Below, piece by piece: positions 16,521-24,468 of a stretch of DNA of 64,000 nt. Origin of the DNA: JBBSAT01 sp046351235 (GTDB taxonomy: Bacteria; Myxococcota_A; Polyangia; Polyangiales; Sandaracinaceae); contig JAXLYV010000009.1 in NCBI GenBank assembly GCA_046351235.1, positions 186,001 through 250,000 on the forward strand. The letters run 5' to 3'. Under the pieces are notes generated by a model. It saw only the letters and a program-made list of their open reading frames with translations. It searched no databases and was not told the DNA's origin. The first letter of the stretch is position 1; each line of letters opens with the position of its first letter. A program made the translations under genes and the position numbers.

Positions 16521-18875
16521 TCAGCGGCGGCGCCGGCGCGCGATCACGAGGCCGAGGACCGCGAGCGAGACGAGCGCCATGCCGGCATTCGTGCCGCCGC
16601 CGCCGACGCGGCAACCGCAACCGCTCGAGACGACCGGCGGGGTGGTCCCACCGCCATCGCGGTTGGTCGCGCCGTCGCCGCTCGTGCTGCCGTCACGCGC
16701 GCCGCCATCACTGGTGGTGCCGGCGTCGGGGGTGGAGCCCGCGTCGGTGGTGGTGCCCGCGTCCTCGGTGGTGCCGGCGTCGTCGGTCGTGCCCGCGTCG
16801 ACGTCGACCGCGGCGTCCACACCGGCATCGATCGCGCCGCAGGTCGTCTGATCGGCCGGGCAGTCGACGTCCGAGCCATCACAGCTCTCGGCCGGATCGC
16901 ACGAGACGTCGACCGAGGGGCGGCAGACGGTGGTCGTGCCGGCGACGGCGTCGGCAGGGCAGCTCGTGGCCGCGCCGTCGCAGCGCTCTTCGACGTCGCA
17001 GTCGCCGATCGACGGGCGGCACACGAAGGTGCTGGGCTGCACGGCGCTCACGCAGGTGCCGTCGGTGCCCGAGCAGTGGTCCGCCACGTCGCAGTCGCCG
17101 CTCGGGGCGGGGCCGCAGGGCGTGGTGACGCTGGCGTAGGTGATGGTGCAGTCGACGCCGTTCGGCACCGAGCTCGCCTCGCAGGTGCCGGGCGTGCACG
17201 TGTACGCCGTGCCGCCGCAGACGCCGGACGCCGAGCAGACGTCGTTCCGCGTGCTCGCGTTGCCGTCGTTGCAGGTGGTGCCGCCGAGCGGCGCGTGGAG
17301 GCAGCCGCTCGGGCCGCACGAGTCGGTGGTGCACGCGTTGTGATCGTCGCAGTCGACCGGCGGCGTCGCGCCGCACGCGCCGGCGTTGCAGACGGGCAGC
17401 GGCGTGCAGGCGTTGCCGTCGTCGGGGCAGCTGCAGGTCACCGCGATCGACACGGTGGTCGTGGTCGCGAAGGGCGTCGTCGCGGAGGCGGGCGCCGTGA
17501 AGCTCCACGTGCCCGCCGCGGTCGGCGCGACCACGCTCAGCGGGTGCGCGGTGTCCGACGCGACGTTGGCGAACGTCACGAGGCCGCTCGCGCCCGTGTT
17601 CATCGCGGCGCCGCCATCGAGCGCCACGTCCCAGCCCGTGAGGCCCGACTCGCCCGGATCGCGCGTGCCGTTCTCGTTCGCGTCGAAGAAGACGTCGACC
17701 GCGATCGTGCCCTGGCAGAGCGGGATCGTGCCCGAGGCGCTCGTCACGCAGCGGACCACGCTGGTGCTCGTCGTGTTGCTCGTGGCGGTGCCGGTGCCGG
17801 AGACCGCGCCCGTGAAGGTCATCGACGCCGAGTTCGCGAGCGTTCCGTCCGTCGTGCGCGAGTCGACCGAGACCTGGAAGCTGACCTCGGCGATGTCGCC
17901 GACGGGCAGCGCGCCGACGCGCACGGTGACGACGCCGCCGACGATCTCACCGGCGTCTGCGTCGGCCGCGATCGTGAGCGTGGTCGGCGCGCCGACGGTG
18001 CTGTCGAGCGTGAAGTTGGTGCCGAGCGCGGTGACGCCGGCGGGGAGCGTGTCCGTGATCACGCCGCTCGCGATGCCCTGCCCGCCGGTGGGCGAGGCGT
18101 CGATCGTGTAGGTGAGCACCGAGGTCGGGCCCGCCGGCGTCGGCGCGCTGACCGTCTTCTGGAGATCCACGGCGGGCGGCGGCGTGACGCCGTGCGCGAC
18201 GAGGTGGAAGTCGTCGACCGCGAGATCGTCGTCGGCGCCCGGGGTCGCGTCGAAGTCGACGAAGCGAATCCACAGGCGCGCGGCGGGTGCCAGAGACACG
18301 GTCACGGTCCCGACCACGTGCGTGCGATTCGGATCCACGTTGCCCATGAGGGCGCCGACCGCGCCCGTCGTCACCGGGCTCGCGAAGTCGAGCGCATCGA
18401 CGTCGGTCCACGTGCCCGTCGTCAGGCTGGTCGCATCGGTGCTGTACTGGAAGTCGAGACGGTCTGGGCTGGTACGCGGAGACACGCCGAGACGCCATTG
18501 CTCGCCCATGAAGTCGATCGACACGGAGCCGATCGTCGACGTCGTGCCGTTCGTGAACTGAGCACCGTACATGGAAGCGAGCGAGCCGCTGCGCAGCGAT
18601 CCGAGCGCTCGCTCGGTCGAGCTGGCCACGCCCAGGCTCAGCGTGTCGCCGGTCGTGCCGCTCCCGGTGCCGACCGAGTAGGTCGCGTTCATGTTGGAGC
18701 CGCTCTCGCTGAACGCCCATCCGGCCGGCATCGTCGAAGAAGTCGACATGCTCGAGAGCATGTCGAAGTCCTGCGTGTACGTGCTCTCGAGCGCGCTGAT
18801 CGAGATCTGCGCGTGCGCGGTCCCGGCGGTGGCCAGCGCGACGAGCGCAGCGGCGAAGGCGGCAAAACGTTTCAT
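16521..18875 (-). CDS. DUF11-containing surface protein with MYXO-CTERM sorting tail
   Basis: A 784-residue exported protein; ATG at 18875 follows an AGGAG Shine-Dalgarno and gives a signal peptide ending GTAHAQ. Regions: a beta-rich domain (about 20-225), a DUF11-like repeat (VDLQKTVSAPTPAGPTSVLTYTI, about 235-360), an SdrD-like segment (VDVFFDANENGTRDPGESGLTGWDV), a Cys-rich region (about 470-690) resembling dickkopf/EB-type disulfide modules, an Asp/Ala/Gly/Thr linker with DAGTT repeats, and a C-terminal GCGCRV-transmembrane-RRRRR tail. That tail is the MYXO-CTERM signal for surface anchoring. Stands alone; probable adhesin or matrix protein. Confidence 0.93.
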   Translation of the reverse strand: MKRFAAFAAALVALATAGTAHAQISISALESTYTQDFDMLSSMSTSSTMPAGWAFSESGSNMNATYSVGTGSGTTGDTLSLGVASSTERALGSLRSGSLASMYGAQFTNGTTSTIGSVSIDFMGEQWRLGVSPRTSPDRLDFQYSTDATSLTTGTWTDVDALDFASPVTTGAVGALMGNVDPNRTHVVGTVTVSLAPAARLWIRFVDFDATPGADDDLAVDDFHLVAHGVTPPPAVDLQKTVSAPTPAGPTSVLTYTIDASPTGGQGIASGVITDTLPAGVTALGTNFTLDSTVGAPTTLTIAADADAGEIVGGVVTVRVGALPVGDIAEVSFQVSVDSRTTDGTLANSASMTFTGAVSGTGTATSNTTSTSVVRCVTSASGTIPLCQGTIAVDVFFDANENGTRDPGESGLTGWDVALDGGAAMNTGASGLVTFANVASDTAHPLSVVAPTAAGTWSFTAPASATTPFATTTTVSIAVTCSCPDDGNACTPLPVCNAGACGATPPVDCDDHNACTTDSCGPSGCLHAPLGGTTCNDGNASTRNDVCSASGVCGGTAYTCTPGTCEASSVPNGVDCTITYASVTTPCGPAPSGDCDVADHCSGTDGTCVSAVQPSTFVCRPSIGDCDVEERCDGAATSCPADAVAGTTTVCRPSVDVSCDPAESCDGSDVDCPADQTTCGAIDAGVDAAVDVDAGTTDDAGTTEDAGTTTDAGSTPDAGTTSDGGARDGSTSGDGATNRDGGGTTPPVVSSGCGCRVGGGGTNAGMALVSLAVLGLVIARRRRR

Positions 18876-18981
18876 GACCCAAGCTCCTCTCGGGCCCCAG
18901 CCCGAAGACGACGAGCATGCACGAGATCCGCGCCGAGGCCAGCGCCCCCCCTGGCCCGTCACCAGCACGGCACGGGAGTGC

Positions 18982-20202
18982 TCAGCGCGTGGCGACGAGA
19001 GCGAGCACGTGCTCTTCGCGCGGGATGCCGCCGCGGAAGTCCGCTTTCTCCTCCGAGGCGCCCGCGATCAAGCGCAGGCCCGCGCGCGGCGCGAGCGCAT
19101 CGAGCTGATCGATCGGCGAGATGCGCAGGCGCCCGAGCTCGGCGTCGCCGATGACGATCACGGCGAGCGCGTCGTCCTTCATCACGCGGCGGAGCGCGCC
19201 GAGCATCTCGAGGACCTCGCGGTCGAAGCGCTGCTGCGCCTCTTCGCCGCGGAGCGAGCGTCGCGCCCCGAGCTCGCTGCGCGAGAAGTCCCGATCCGGC
19301 AGGCCCAGCCACGCGAGGCGCAGCGCGTGGTGCGCGACGTAGTCGTAGGTCCCGCCGTAGGGCGGCGAGGTCATCACGAGATCGGCGCGATACGCCTTGC
19401 CCAGGATCTCGGGCGCACGGCGCGCATCGCCCACGAAGAGGCGCGGCTCCTCGGCGTCCTTCGGCGCGTGCATGCGCAGCTCCGCCCAGCGCTGCACGAG
19501 CTCGCCCGACTTGCGCACGAAGAGCTCGGTCGAGAGCCCCTTGCGCAGGCGCTTGTCGACGACCTCTTCCGAGGTGTCCGCCTTCTTCTTCGAGAGCTTC
19601 ACCAGCAAGGACGAGAACACCGCGCGCATCGCGCGCTGATCGCGCACGTCCTCGCACTGGTCGATCTCTTCGAGCAGGCCCGCGAGCTCTTTGAGGATGT
19701 GCCCACCGTAGAGCATCGCCTGCTCGCGCGAGAGCGGCGCCTTCGCGGGCGTGCGCGTCTGCACGCGGTCGAGCGAGGCCTCGGCCACGTCGGCGACCGA
19801 CTCGAGGAAGCGGCGGCCCTCGGCGGGCGTGCGCAGCGAGCACTTCACCTCGACGACGAGGCTCGAGAGCGGGTTCAGATCGATCCCGCTCCCGCGCGCG
19901 CCGGCGCGCATCGCCTCGACGAGCACGGTGCCGCCGCCCGCGAAGGGATCGAGCACGCGCTTGCCGGCGACGCCGAGCTCGCCGAGGATCGTGGCGGGGA
20001 GCGCCCAGTGCATCCGCGCCGGCCACGCGTGGAAGCCGTGCGTGCCCGCGTCGGGCGCCTCGATCGCGGTGCGCTCGAGCGCGTGCGCGAAGAGCGCCGA
20101 CAAGCGCGGGTCGCCGTGCGTGCGCACGCGGCCGCCCACGTTCGAGAGCGCGCGGCGCTGCTTGGGCGGAGCGGCCTTCGCGGCCGTGCGCGGGGCGCTC
20201 AC
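18982..20202 (-). CDS. Orphan DNA methyltransferase-like protein (N6-adenine/N4-cytosine type)
   Basis: A 406-residue protein with an N-terminal SAM-binding motif VLDPFAGGGTVLVEA (DPFAGGG at 85-91) and a C-terminal catalytic TSPPYGGTYDY (278-282), so motif I precedes motif IV. HGFHAWPARMHWALP near 55 and HHALRLAWLG after the catalytic motif are typical of orphan DNA methylases of the COG0863/COG1041 kind. No restriction nuclease gene adjoins, so a solitary epigenetic role, or an RNA substrate, are both possible. The start overlaps the stop of the upstream CAP-domain gene by 4 nt, an odd pairing of a cytoplasmic methylase with an exported lipoprotein. Confidence 0.85.
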   Translation of the reverse strand: MSAPRTAAKAAPPKQRRALSNVGGRVRTHGDPRLSALFAHALERTAIEAPDAGTHGFHAWPARMHWALPATILGELGVAGKRVLDPFAGGGTVLVEAMRAGARGSGIDLNPLSSLVVEVKCSLRTPAEGRRFLESVADVAEASLDRVQTRTPAKAPLSREQAMLYGGHILKELAGLLEEIDQCEDVRDQRAMRAVFSSLLVKLSKKKADTSEEVVDKRLRKGLSTELFVRKSGELVQRWAELRMHAPKDAEEPRLFVGDARRAPEILGKAYRADLVMTSPPYGGTYDYVAHHALRLAWLGLPDRDFSRSELGARRSLRGEEAQQRFDREVLEMLGALRRVMKDDALAVIVIGDAELGRLRISPIDQLDALAPRAGLRLIAGASEEKADFRGGIPREEHVLALVATR

Positions 20203-21836
20203 CGTGCCCAGCCGAGCATGATGACGACGGCGATCGCGTTCTCGCCGGTGTCGGGGCGGCTGCCCTGGGCGACGCCGATGCCGACGTAGTCGACGTCTTC
20301 CTGGAAGCTCGGCTCGAGCTCGAGCGCCTCGTCGAGCACCGTGACGACCGCCATCACGCCGCCGATGCGGCGGAAGGCGAGCGAGAAGCGGCGCATCGCC
20401 GTCGAGGCGTGATCGACCGCGTCCTGCGTCGTGAGCGTCGGCGTCGTGAAGAACTCCTGCGCCGCCGCGTCGGCCGCCTGCTGCAGGTTCGGCTCCATCT
20501 GCACCGTGCGCGCGCCGCGGGCGGTGCGCGCGCGGTTGATCGCGTCGAGCACGGTCTGCGGCGCCGCGGCCACGTCGATCGGCTGCGCGAAGCGGAGGAA
20601 CACCTCGGTCGCGACGAACGCCGTCCGCCCGTCGCTCGTGTCGGCGACCACGCCGATGCCGACCACGTTCGCGTCGGCGTTCACCAGGTTCGCGCGGTGC
20701 CCGGGGCTCGCCACGAGGCCGTCGTGGATCTCCTGCGCCGAGTAGCCGCGGCCGATGTTCTCGAGCACGAGCCCGCTGTGCAGGCCCGCGGTGCGCACGC
20801 GATCGGCGGGGGATCCGGTCGTCGGCGACTGGTGGCCCGTGAAGCCGTGCGCGACCATGTCCTCCGAGTGCGCCATCGCGACGGCTTCGGCGCGCGCGTC
20901 GATCGTGAGCGGCGGCAGGCCCGAGGCGTGGCGCGTCTCGTTCAGCATCCGCAAGAGCTCGTCGTGCACGCTCGCGACGTCGGTGCTGCCGCTCGTCTCG
21001 CTGGGCGCGGCGCGCAGGCGAATCGAGGTCGGCGGCGATCCGCCCACGTAGACGGGGAAGTTCGCGATCACCGAGTCACCGTGCGGACCGTCGGCGAGCA
21101 GCTCCACGTGGTGCTCGCCCGAGTGCGCGATCGGCACGTGCAGATCGAACGTCGGGCCCGCGCCGCCGGGGATGCGCTGCGTGGAGCCTTCGGGGGACTG
21201 GATCGCCACGATCGGGTTCGAGTAGCCCTCGCCGAGCGTGCCGCGCAGCACGAGCGGCCCCATCTGCGGGGCGCGCGGCACGTCCTCGAGCGTGGTGTCG
21301 CGCGAGGAGAGCGCGATCACGACGAGCCACACGCCGCCGCGCGGCAGGATGATGCCGCCCCAGTGCGTGTAGCGCTGGCGGCCCAGGAACTGGTCCATGC
21401 TGCGCTGCACGTGGTCGGCGATCGAGACGCGATCGGGCAGGCCGAGCACGAGGACGTGCGGCACGGGCTCGATGAGGCCGAGGTTCCACGCGAAGAACTG
21501 GATGACCTCGGAAGGCGGCGGCTCGCCGCCGTGATCGAGGTGGTCGCTGAGCTGCTGGGCGAGCGTCGCGAGGCGGGGGTCGCCCGTGAGCGACATGCTG
21601 CGCCCGGCCGCGGCCGCGTTCACGCCCTCGACGACCCCCGCGGCATCGCCGCCGCCGATCACCGGATCGCCGGCCGGCGGCGCGCTCGCATAGGCGGGAA
21701 CGCTGGGCGTGGGCGCGCGCACTTCGTCGCCCGGCGCGACCGACCCGCCGAGGTGCGTCTCCTGCTGGGGATGACAGGCCACGAGGGCCCCGACGCAGAG
21801 AGAGAAGAGGAGCGAGCTCTGGGAGAACCGGCGCAT
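20199..21836 (-). CDS. CAP (SCP/PR-1) domain lipoprotein
   Basis: A 545-residue lipoprotein: signal peptide ending GALVACH, a Pro-rich linker, a beta-rich region (about 115-280), then a CAP domain (about 288-430) with LLRMLNETRHASGLPPLTID, AVAMAHSEDMVAHGFTGHQSP, LENIGRG and SPGHRANLVN, which carry the family's paired His and Glu cavity residues. The last 110 residues (TVLDAINRARTARGARTVQMEP) repeat the CAP beginning as a degenerate second copy. Secreted CAP proteins bind lipids or envelope polymers; the ligand here is unknown. Upstream partner of the methylase gene in a two-gene operon, with GGGAGG before the ATG. Confidence 0.9.
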   Translation of the reverse strand: MRRFSQSSLLFSLCVGALVACHPQQETHLGGSVAPGDEVRAPTPSVPAYASAPPAGDPVIGGGDAAGVVEGVNAAAAGRSMSLTGDPRLATLAQQLSDHLDHGGEPPPSEVIQFFAWNLGLIEPVPHVLVLGLPDRVSIADHVQRSMDQFLGRQRYTHWGGIILPRGGVWLVVIALSSRDTTLEDVPRAPQMGPLVLRGTLGEGYSNPIVAIQSPEGSTQRIPGGAGPTFDLHVPIAHSGEHHVELLADGPHGDSVIANFPVYVGGSPPTSIRLRAAPSETSGSTDVASVHDELLRMLNETRHASGLPPLTIDARAEAVAMAHSEDMVAHGFTGHQSPTTGSPADRVRTAGLHSGLVLENIGRGYSAQEIHDGLVASPGHRANLVNADANVVGIGVVADTSDGRTAFVATEVFLRFAQPIDVAAAPQTVLDAINRARTARGARTVQMEPNLQQAADAAAQEFFTTPTLTTQDAVDHASTAMRRFSLAFRRIGGVMAVVTVLDEALELEPSFQEDVDYVGIGVAQGSRPDTGENAIAVVIMLGWAR

Positions 21837-21916
21837 GGCCTCCCGTTACCACTCTTGTCGGGAATTCGCGATCGCTCGATTCACCCCGATACGCTTCGAC
21901 TCGAAGAAAGAGAAGA

Positions 21917-21940
21917 CGAGCCGGTGGATCGAACGGCTCG
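21917..21940 (+). other. Hairpin in the PilZ gene leader
   Basis: CGAGCCG-N10-CGGCTCG is a perfect 7-bp stem 48 nt before the PilZ start codon, in the 152-bp divergent region. It could be an operator or a leader structure; nothing else recognisable is in this gap apart from the GAGGAG Shine-Dalgarno. Confidence 0.3.
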
Positions 21941-21988
21941 CCCCTCCGGCCCCTGCGTGACGACCATTCCCTGAGAGGAGCCCGCCCG

Positions 21989-22408
21989 ATGTTGGACTTC
22001 CTGTTGCCGCAACGCCGTGAGATCCGCCGCCACGCCGTGCACGTGCCTTGCGAAGCCGTGCGCGAGAACGGGTTCCGTCGCATCGGAGGCGTGCTGCTCG
22101 ACCTCTCGGACGAGGGCTGCTTCGTCTCGACCGAGACCATCGATCTCGATCTGGGAGAAGAGGTGTTCCTGGCGTTCCAGGCGCCGCGAACGCGCCAGTG
22201 GATCGACGCGCGCAGCGTGGTGATGCGGCGCTCCGCGGGCCGCCGCCGTGACGACCATCCCCAGGGCCTGGGCTTGCACCTGATCGACATGAGCCCGATC
22301 GAGCGCGCCATCCTCGCGGCCTCGATCCAGCGCCTGCCGCCCCCGCTGCCGACGCGCCGGCAGGTGCCCGACTACGCGTCGGTCGTGATGCAGATCGCTG
22401 CGATCTGA
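21989..22408 (+). CDS. PilZ domain protein (c-di-GMP receptor)
   Basis: A 139-residue single-domain protein with GAGGAG 10 nt before the ATG. The PilZ signature is present: RREIRRHAVHVPCEAV (the basic RxxxR-type motif at about 9-14) and LLDLSDEGCFVST (the D-x-S-x-x-G motif at about 38-43), followed by beta strands ending GLGLHLIDMSPIER. Such small PilZ proteins bind cyclic di-GMP and relay it to motility or polysaccharide systems by protein contact. The window also encodes an HD-GYP protein that could degrade the same messenger, but the genes are 13 kb apart. Monocistronic, convergent with the toxin gene. Confidence 0.93.
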   Translation: MLDFLLPQRREIRRHAVHVPCEAVRENGFRRIGGVLLDLSDEGCFVSTETIDLDLGEEVFLAFQAPRTRQWIDARSVVMRRSAGRRRDDHPQGLGLHLIDMSPIERAILAASIQRLPPPLPTRRQVPDYASVVMQIAAI

Positions 22409-22427
22409 TCGCGCGCGACCGCCACGG

Positions 22428-22808
22428 TCACCCCGCACGCATCGTTCGGACCGGATAGCGCGAGACGAGCGGGTCCGCGGTGACGATGACCAGCGACTCC
22501 GCGCGTGCTTGCGCGACCAGGAGGCGATCGAACGGATCGCGGTGATGGTCCGGGAGCTCGCGGAGCCCGCGCGTGTGGGCGAGCCGCACCGGAAGCTCCT
22601 CGAGGCGCAAGCGCGCCAGCTCCTCGTCGAAGCTCGACGGCACGTCGAGCTTGCCGAGGGAGCGCTTGATCTCCATCTCCCACGCGGACACGACGCTGAA
22701 GTAGAGGGTGTTTCGCGGCGCGAGAAACGCCTTCCGGGCGGGCTCGGAAAGACGCTCCGGCTCGGAGACCGCCCAGAGCACCACGTGCGTGTCGAGGAGG
22801 AGGCGCAT
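22428..22808 (-). CDS. vapC: VapC-type PIN-domain toxin
   Basis: A 126-residue PIN-domain ribonuclease. The four acidic metal-binding positions are visible: Asp6 in LLLDTHVVLWA, Glu44 in SAWEMEIK, Asp94 in HRDPFDRLL and Asp112 in IVTADPLV. This is the COG3744 branch (toxins with DTHxxLW and HRDPFDR). The start codon overlaps the antitoxin stop by one base (TGATG), giving coupled translation. VapC toxins cleave tRNA or rRNA and are neutralised by the adjacent antitoxin. Complete, no broken residues, so probably functional. Confidence 0.94.
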   Translation of the reverse strand: MRLLLDTHVVLWAVSEPERLSEPARKAFLAPRNTLYFSVVSAWEMEIKRSLGKLDVPSSFDEELARLRLEELPVRLAHTRGLRELPDHHRDPFDRLLVAQARAESLVIVTADPLVSRYPVRTMRAG

Positions 22809-23101
22809 CAGGGCCGGGAGCCCCGCGTGCGGCGTCGCTTCTTGGTGCTCGAGGTCGCGCGGGGCGCGGTGCCGAGGCCGAAGAGCGCCTCGATTTCCGC
22901 GAGCGGAGCATCGAAGTCGCGGGCCACACGGACCCGACCCCGCAGGCGACCGAGCTCCCGAGGCTCGTCGTCCGCCGTCACGGGGACCAGGCGCACGCAG
23001 CGGCGGCCGGCCTTCGCGATCACGATCTGCTCGCCTGCCTCGGCCTCGTCGACCAGACGACTGAGATGGGTCTTGGCGTACTGGATGTTGACCGCGCGCA
23101 T
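22808..23101 (-). CDS. Phd/YefM-type antitoxin
   Basis: A 97-residue antitoxin upstream of and overlapping the PIN toxin gene. The N-terminal half (AVNIQYAKTHLSRLVDEAEAGEQIVIAKAGRRCVRLVP pattern) is the Phd/YefM DNA-binding fold; the C-terminal half (ELGRLRGRVRVARDFDAPLAEIEALFG) is the toxin-wrapping segment. The tail is strongly basic (STKKRRRTRGSRP). The ATG at 23101 is preferred over a TTG three bases earlier. Autorepression is expected; direct TGGTCCG repeats lie just upstream. Confidence 0.93.
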   Translation of the reverse strand: MRAVNIQYAKTHLSRLVDEAEAGEQIVIAKAGRRCVRLVPVTADDEPRELGRLRGRVRVARDFDAPLAEIEALFGLGTAPRATSSTKKRRRTRGSRP

Positions 23102-23115
23102 CAACGACGATGACC

Positions 23116-23132
23116 TGGTCCGACTTGGTCCG
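23116..23132. promoter_or_regulatory. Direct TGGTCCG repeats upstream of antitoxin gene
   Basis: TGGTCCG occurs at 23116-23122 and 23126-23132, spaced exactly 10 bp (one helical turn), 15-31 bp upstream of the antitoxin start. A TACGCT -10-like hexamer (minus) lies just beyond. Position fits an autoregulatory operator for the toxin-antitoxin complex. Confidence 0.4.
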
Positions 23133-23153
23133 CAAGCGTAGCGATCCGCGCCC

Positions 23154-23371
23154 AGTCTTCGGGGGCCGATACGCGGCCCCCTCCATCGGGAATGAATCCC
23201 GATGGAGCCTCCCCCTCGTATCGCTCCGGCGAGAGGGCGACAGGTTTCCTGTCACCCTCTCAGTCCTCGGGGGGCCGATACGCGGCCCCCTCCATCGGGA
23301 ATGAATCCCGATGGAGCCTCCCCCTCGTATCGCTCCGCGCGAGAGGGCGACAGGTTTCCTGTCACCCTCTC
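23154..23371. repeat. Tandem 108/110-bp repeat, three hairpins per unit
   Basis: Two copies, 23154-23261 and 23262-23371, differ at only a few positions. Each contains three stems: GGGGGCC-N7-GGCCCCC (23161-23181 in copy 1), CTCCATCGGGA-N5-TCCCGATGGAG (23181-23207, 11 perfect pairs) and GAGAGGGcGACAGG paired with CCTGTCaCCCTCTC across TTT (23231-23261, 13 pairs with one mismatch). It fills the gap between the toxin-antitoxin operon and the minus nuclease-like gene; there is no credible coding frame. Confidence 0.93.
23341..23371. terminator. Terminator-like hairpin at the end of the repeat
   Basis: The third stem of repeat copy 2 abuts the stop codon (23370-23372) of the minus gene next door, so it would form right at the end of that message. 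13 base pairs, TTT loop. Confidence 0.5.
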
Positions 23372-24365
23372 ACTCCCGCGCGAGCTCGATCACGAGCGGC
23401 GAGTGATCGCTCGTGATCGCCGGTAGCTCGCGCACGCTCACGACGCGCAGGCCGTGCACGTAGGCGTGGTCGAGGCGCATCGGCGGTAGCGTGAAGACGC
23501 CGTTGGGCCAGGTCGTCGTGCTGCCGCGGCCCACGGCCTCGTGCGCTTCGCTCAGGCCGAGCGCGACGAGGCGACGGTGCGCGAAGCTGAAGGGGGACGC
23601 GTTGTAGTCGCCCGCCGCCACGAGCGCGGTGTCGCCGCGCGCGATGTCGTCCCGGAAGCGCTCTTCGAGCGCATCCATGTGCGCCGTCCACATCTCGGCC
23701 CAGCGCGCGCTGGAGGGCGGCGCGGTGTGGACCGAGTAGATGCGCACGAGCTGGCCGTCGATCCCCACGTCGGCGTGCGCGATCGGCACCGGATGCCAGC
23801 CGGGGAGGGGCTCGATCGCCGCGCCCTCGAGCCGCACGCGCGCGTAGATGCCGATGCCGAAGTAGTCCTCGTCGAGCGGATGTGGCTCGAGCACGCGGTA
23901 GGGGTAGCGCTCGCGCGCGCCGCGCTCGTCGAGCAGGGCCGCCCACTCGTCCGAGAGCTCCTGGATGGCGAGCACGTCGGCGTCCTGCGCGAGGAGCGCA
24001 TCGGCGAGGCGCGGGTCGGGGCGCGGCGCGAGCAGGTTCGCGTCCACCAAGCGCAAGAAGGGCGGCGCGGCCGCGTGGGCCTCGGCGCGCGTCGCGCCTT
24101 CCAAGCTCCAGGCCAGATGCGCGAGCGCGATCACCGCGAGCCAGCCGGCGATCCGGCGGTGCCCGCGCCACCACGCGACCGCGGCGAGGAGATAGGCCGG
24201 CATCAGCGTCCAGAACGCGAGGCTCTCGGCCACGAGCCACGGGAAGGGTGTCTGGAACGGGAGCACGCGCGCCAGCACGACCAGGGAGAGCGCCGCGGCG
24301 AGACCTCCGTAGAGCCAGCGCCTCTGCGTCGCTTGCCGCCGCTCTTTCCTCTCGTCGCGCTCCAT
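23370..24365 (-). CDS. Membrane-anchored endonuclease/exonuclease/phosphatase family protein
   Basis: A 331-residue protein with three hydrophobic segments (about 17-34, 43-65, 72-88) followed by an EEP domain (about 103-330). Active-site residues in order: Asn110 (VDANLL), Glu136 (IQE), Asp170-region (DYFGIGIYA), His213 (SVHTAP), Asp253 and Asn255 (GDYNASP), Asp299-His300 (RLDHAYV), Asp320-His321 (SDHSPL). All are present, so it should be a metal-dependent phosphodiesterase acting at or outside the membrane. This layout is widespread and its substrate (nucleic acid or phospholipid) is not determined. TAGAGA lies 7 nt before the ATG with an AAAGG Shine-Dalgarno. Confidence 0.93.
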   Translation of the reverse strand: MERDERKERRQATQRRWLYGGLAAALSLVVLARVLPFQTPFPWLVAESLAFWTLMPAYLLAAVAWWRGHRRIAGWLAVIALAHLAWSLEGATRAEAHAAAPPFLRLVDANLLAPRPDPRLADALLAQDADVLAIQELSDEWAALLDERGARERYPYRVLEPHPLDEDYFGIGIYARVRLEGAAIEPLPGWHPVPIAHADVGIDGQLVRIYSVHTAPPSSARWAEMWTAHMDALEERFRDDIARGDTALVAAGDYNASPFSFAHRRLVALGLSEAHEAVGRGSTTTWPNGVFTLPPMRLDHAYVHGLRVVSVRELPAITSDHSPLVIELARE

Positions 24366-24457
24366 ACCTTTTCTCTACGCGTCGGAGACGGCCGGTCGTT
24401 CCGCGATCCGCGCCAGCCGTCGTTTCCTCGGGGTGAGCCGTGCGGGCCTGCTCGGGG

Positions 24458-24463
24458 TACTAC
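24458..24463 (+). promoter_or_regulatory. -10-like hexamer TACTAC, leaderless start
   Basis: TACTAC ends 5 nt before a GTG at 24469. This supports that GTG, rather than the in-frame GTG at 24433, as the start of the following lipoprotein gene. Confidence 0.4.
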
Positions 24464-24468
24464 CGCCC

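Noticed and set aside
16053..19154. Plus-strand open frame of about 1000 codons opposite the MYXO-CTERM gene
   Set aside because: Translation is an Arg/Ala/Asp mixture; the minus frame has signal peptide, DUF11 and a sorting tail.
23154..23371. CRISPR array
   Set aside because: Only two long units joined head to tail with no spacers, and no cas genes in the window.
23192..23426. Small plus-strand open frames across the tandem repeats
   Set aside because: They simply read through the hairpin units and repeat themselves; no ribosome site or family.
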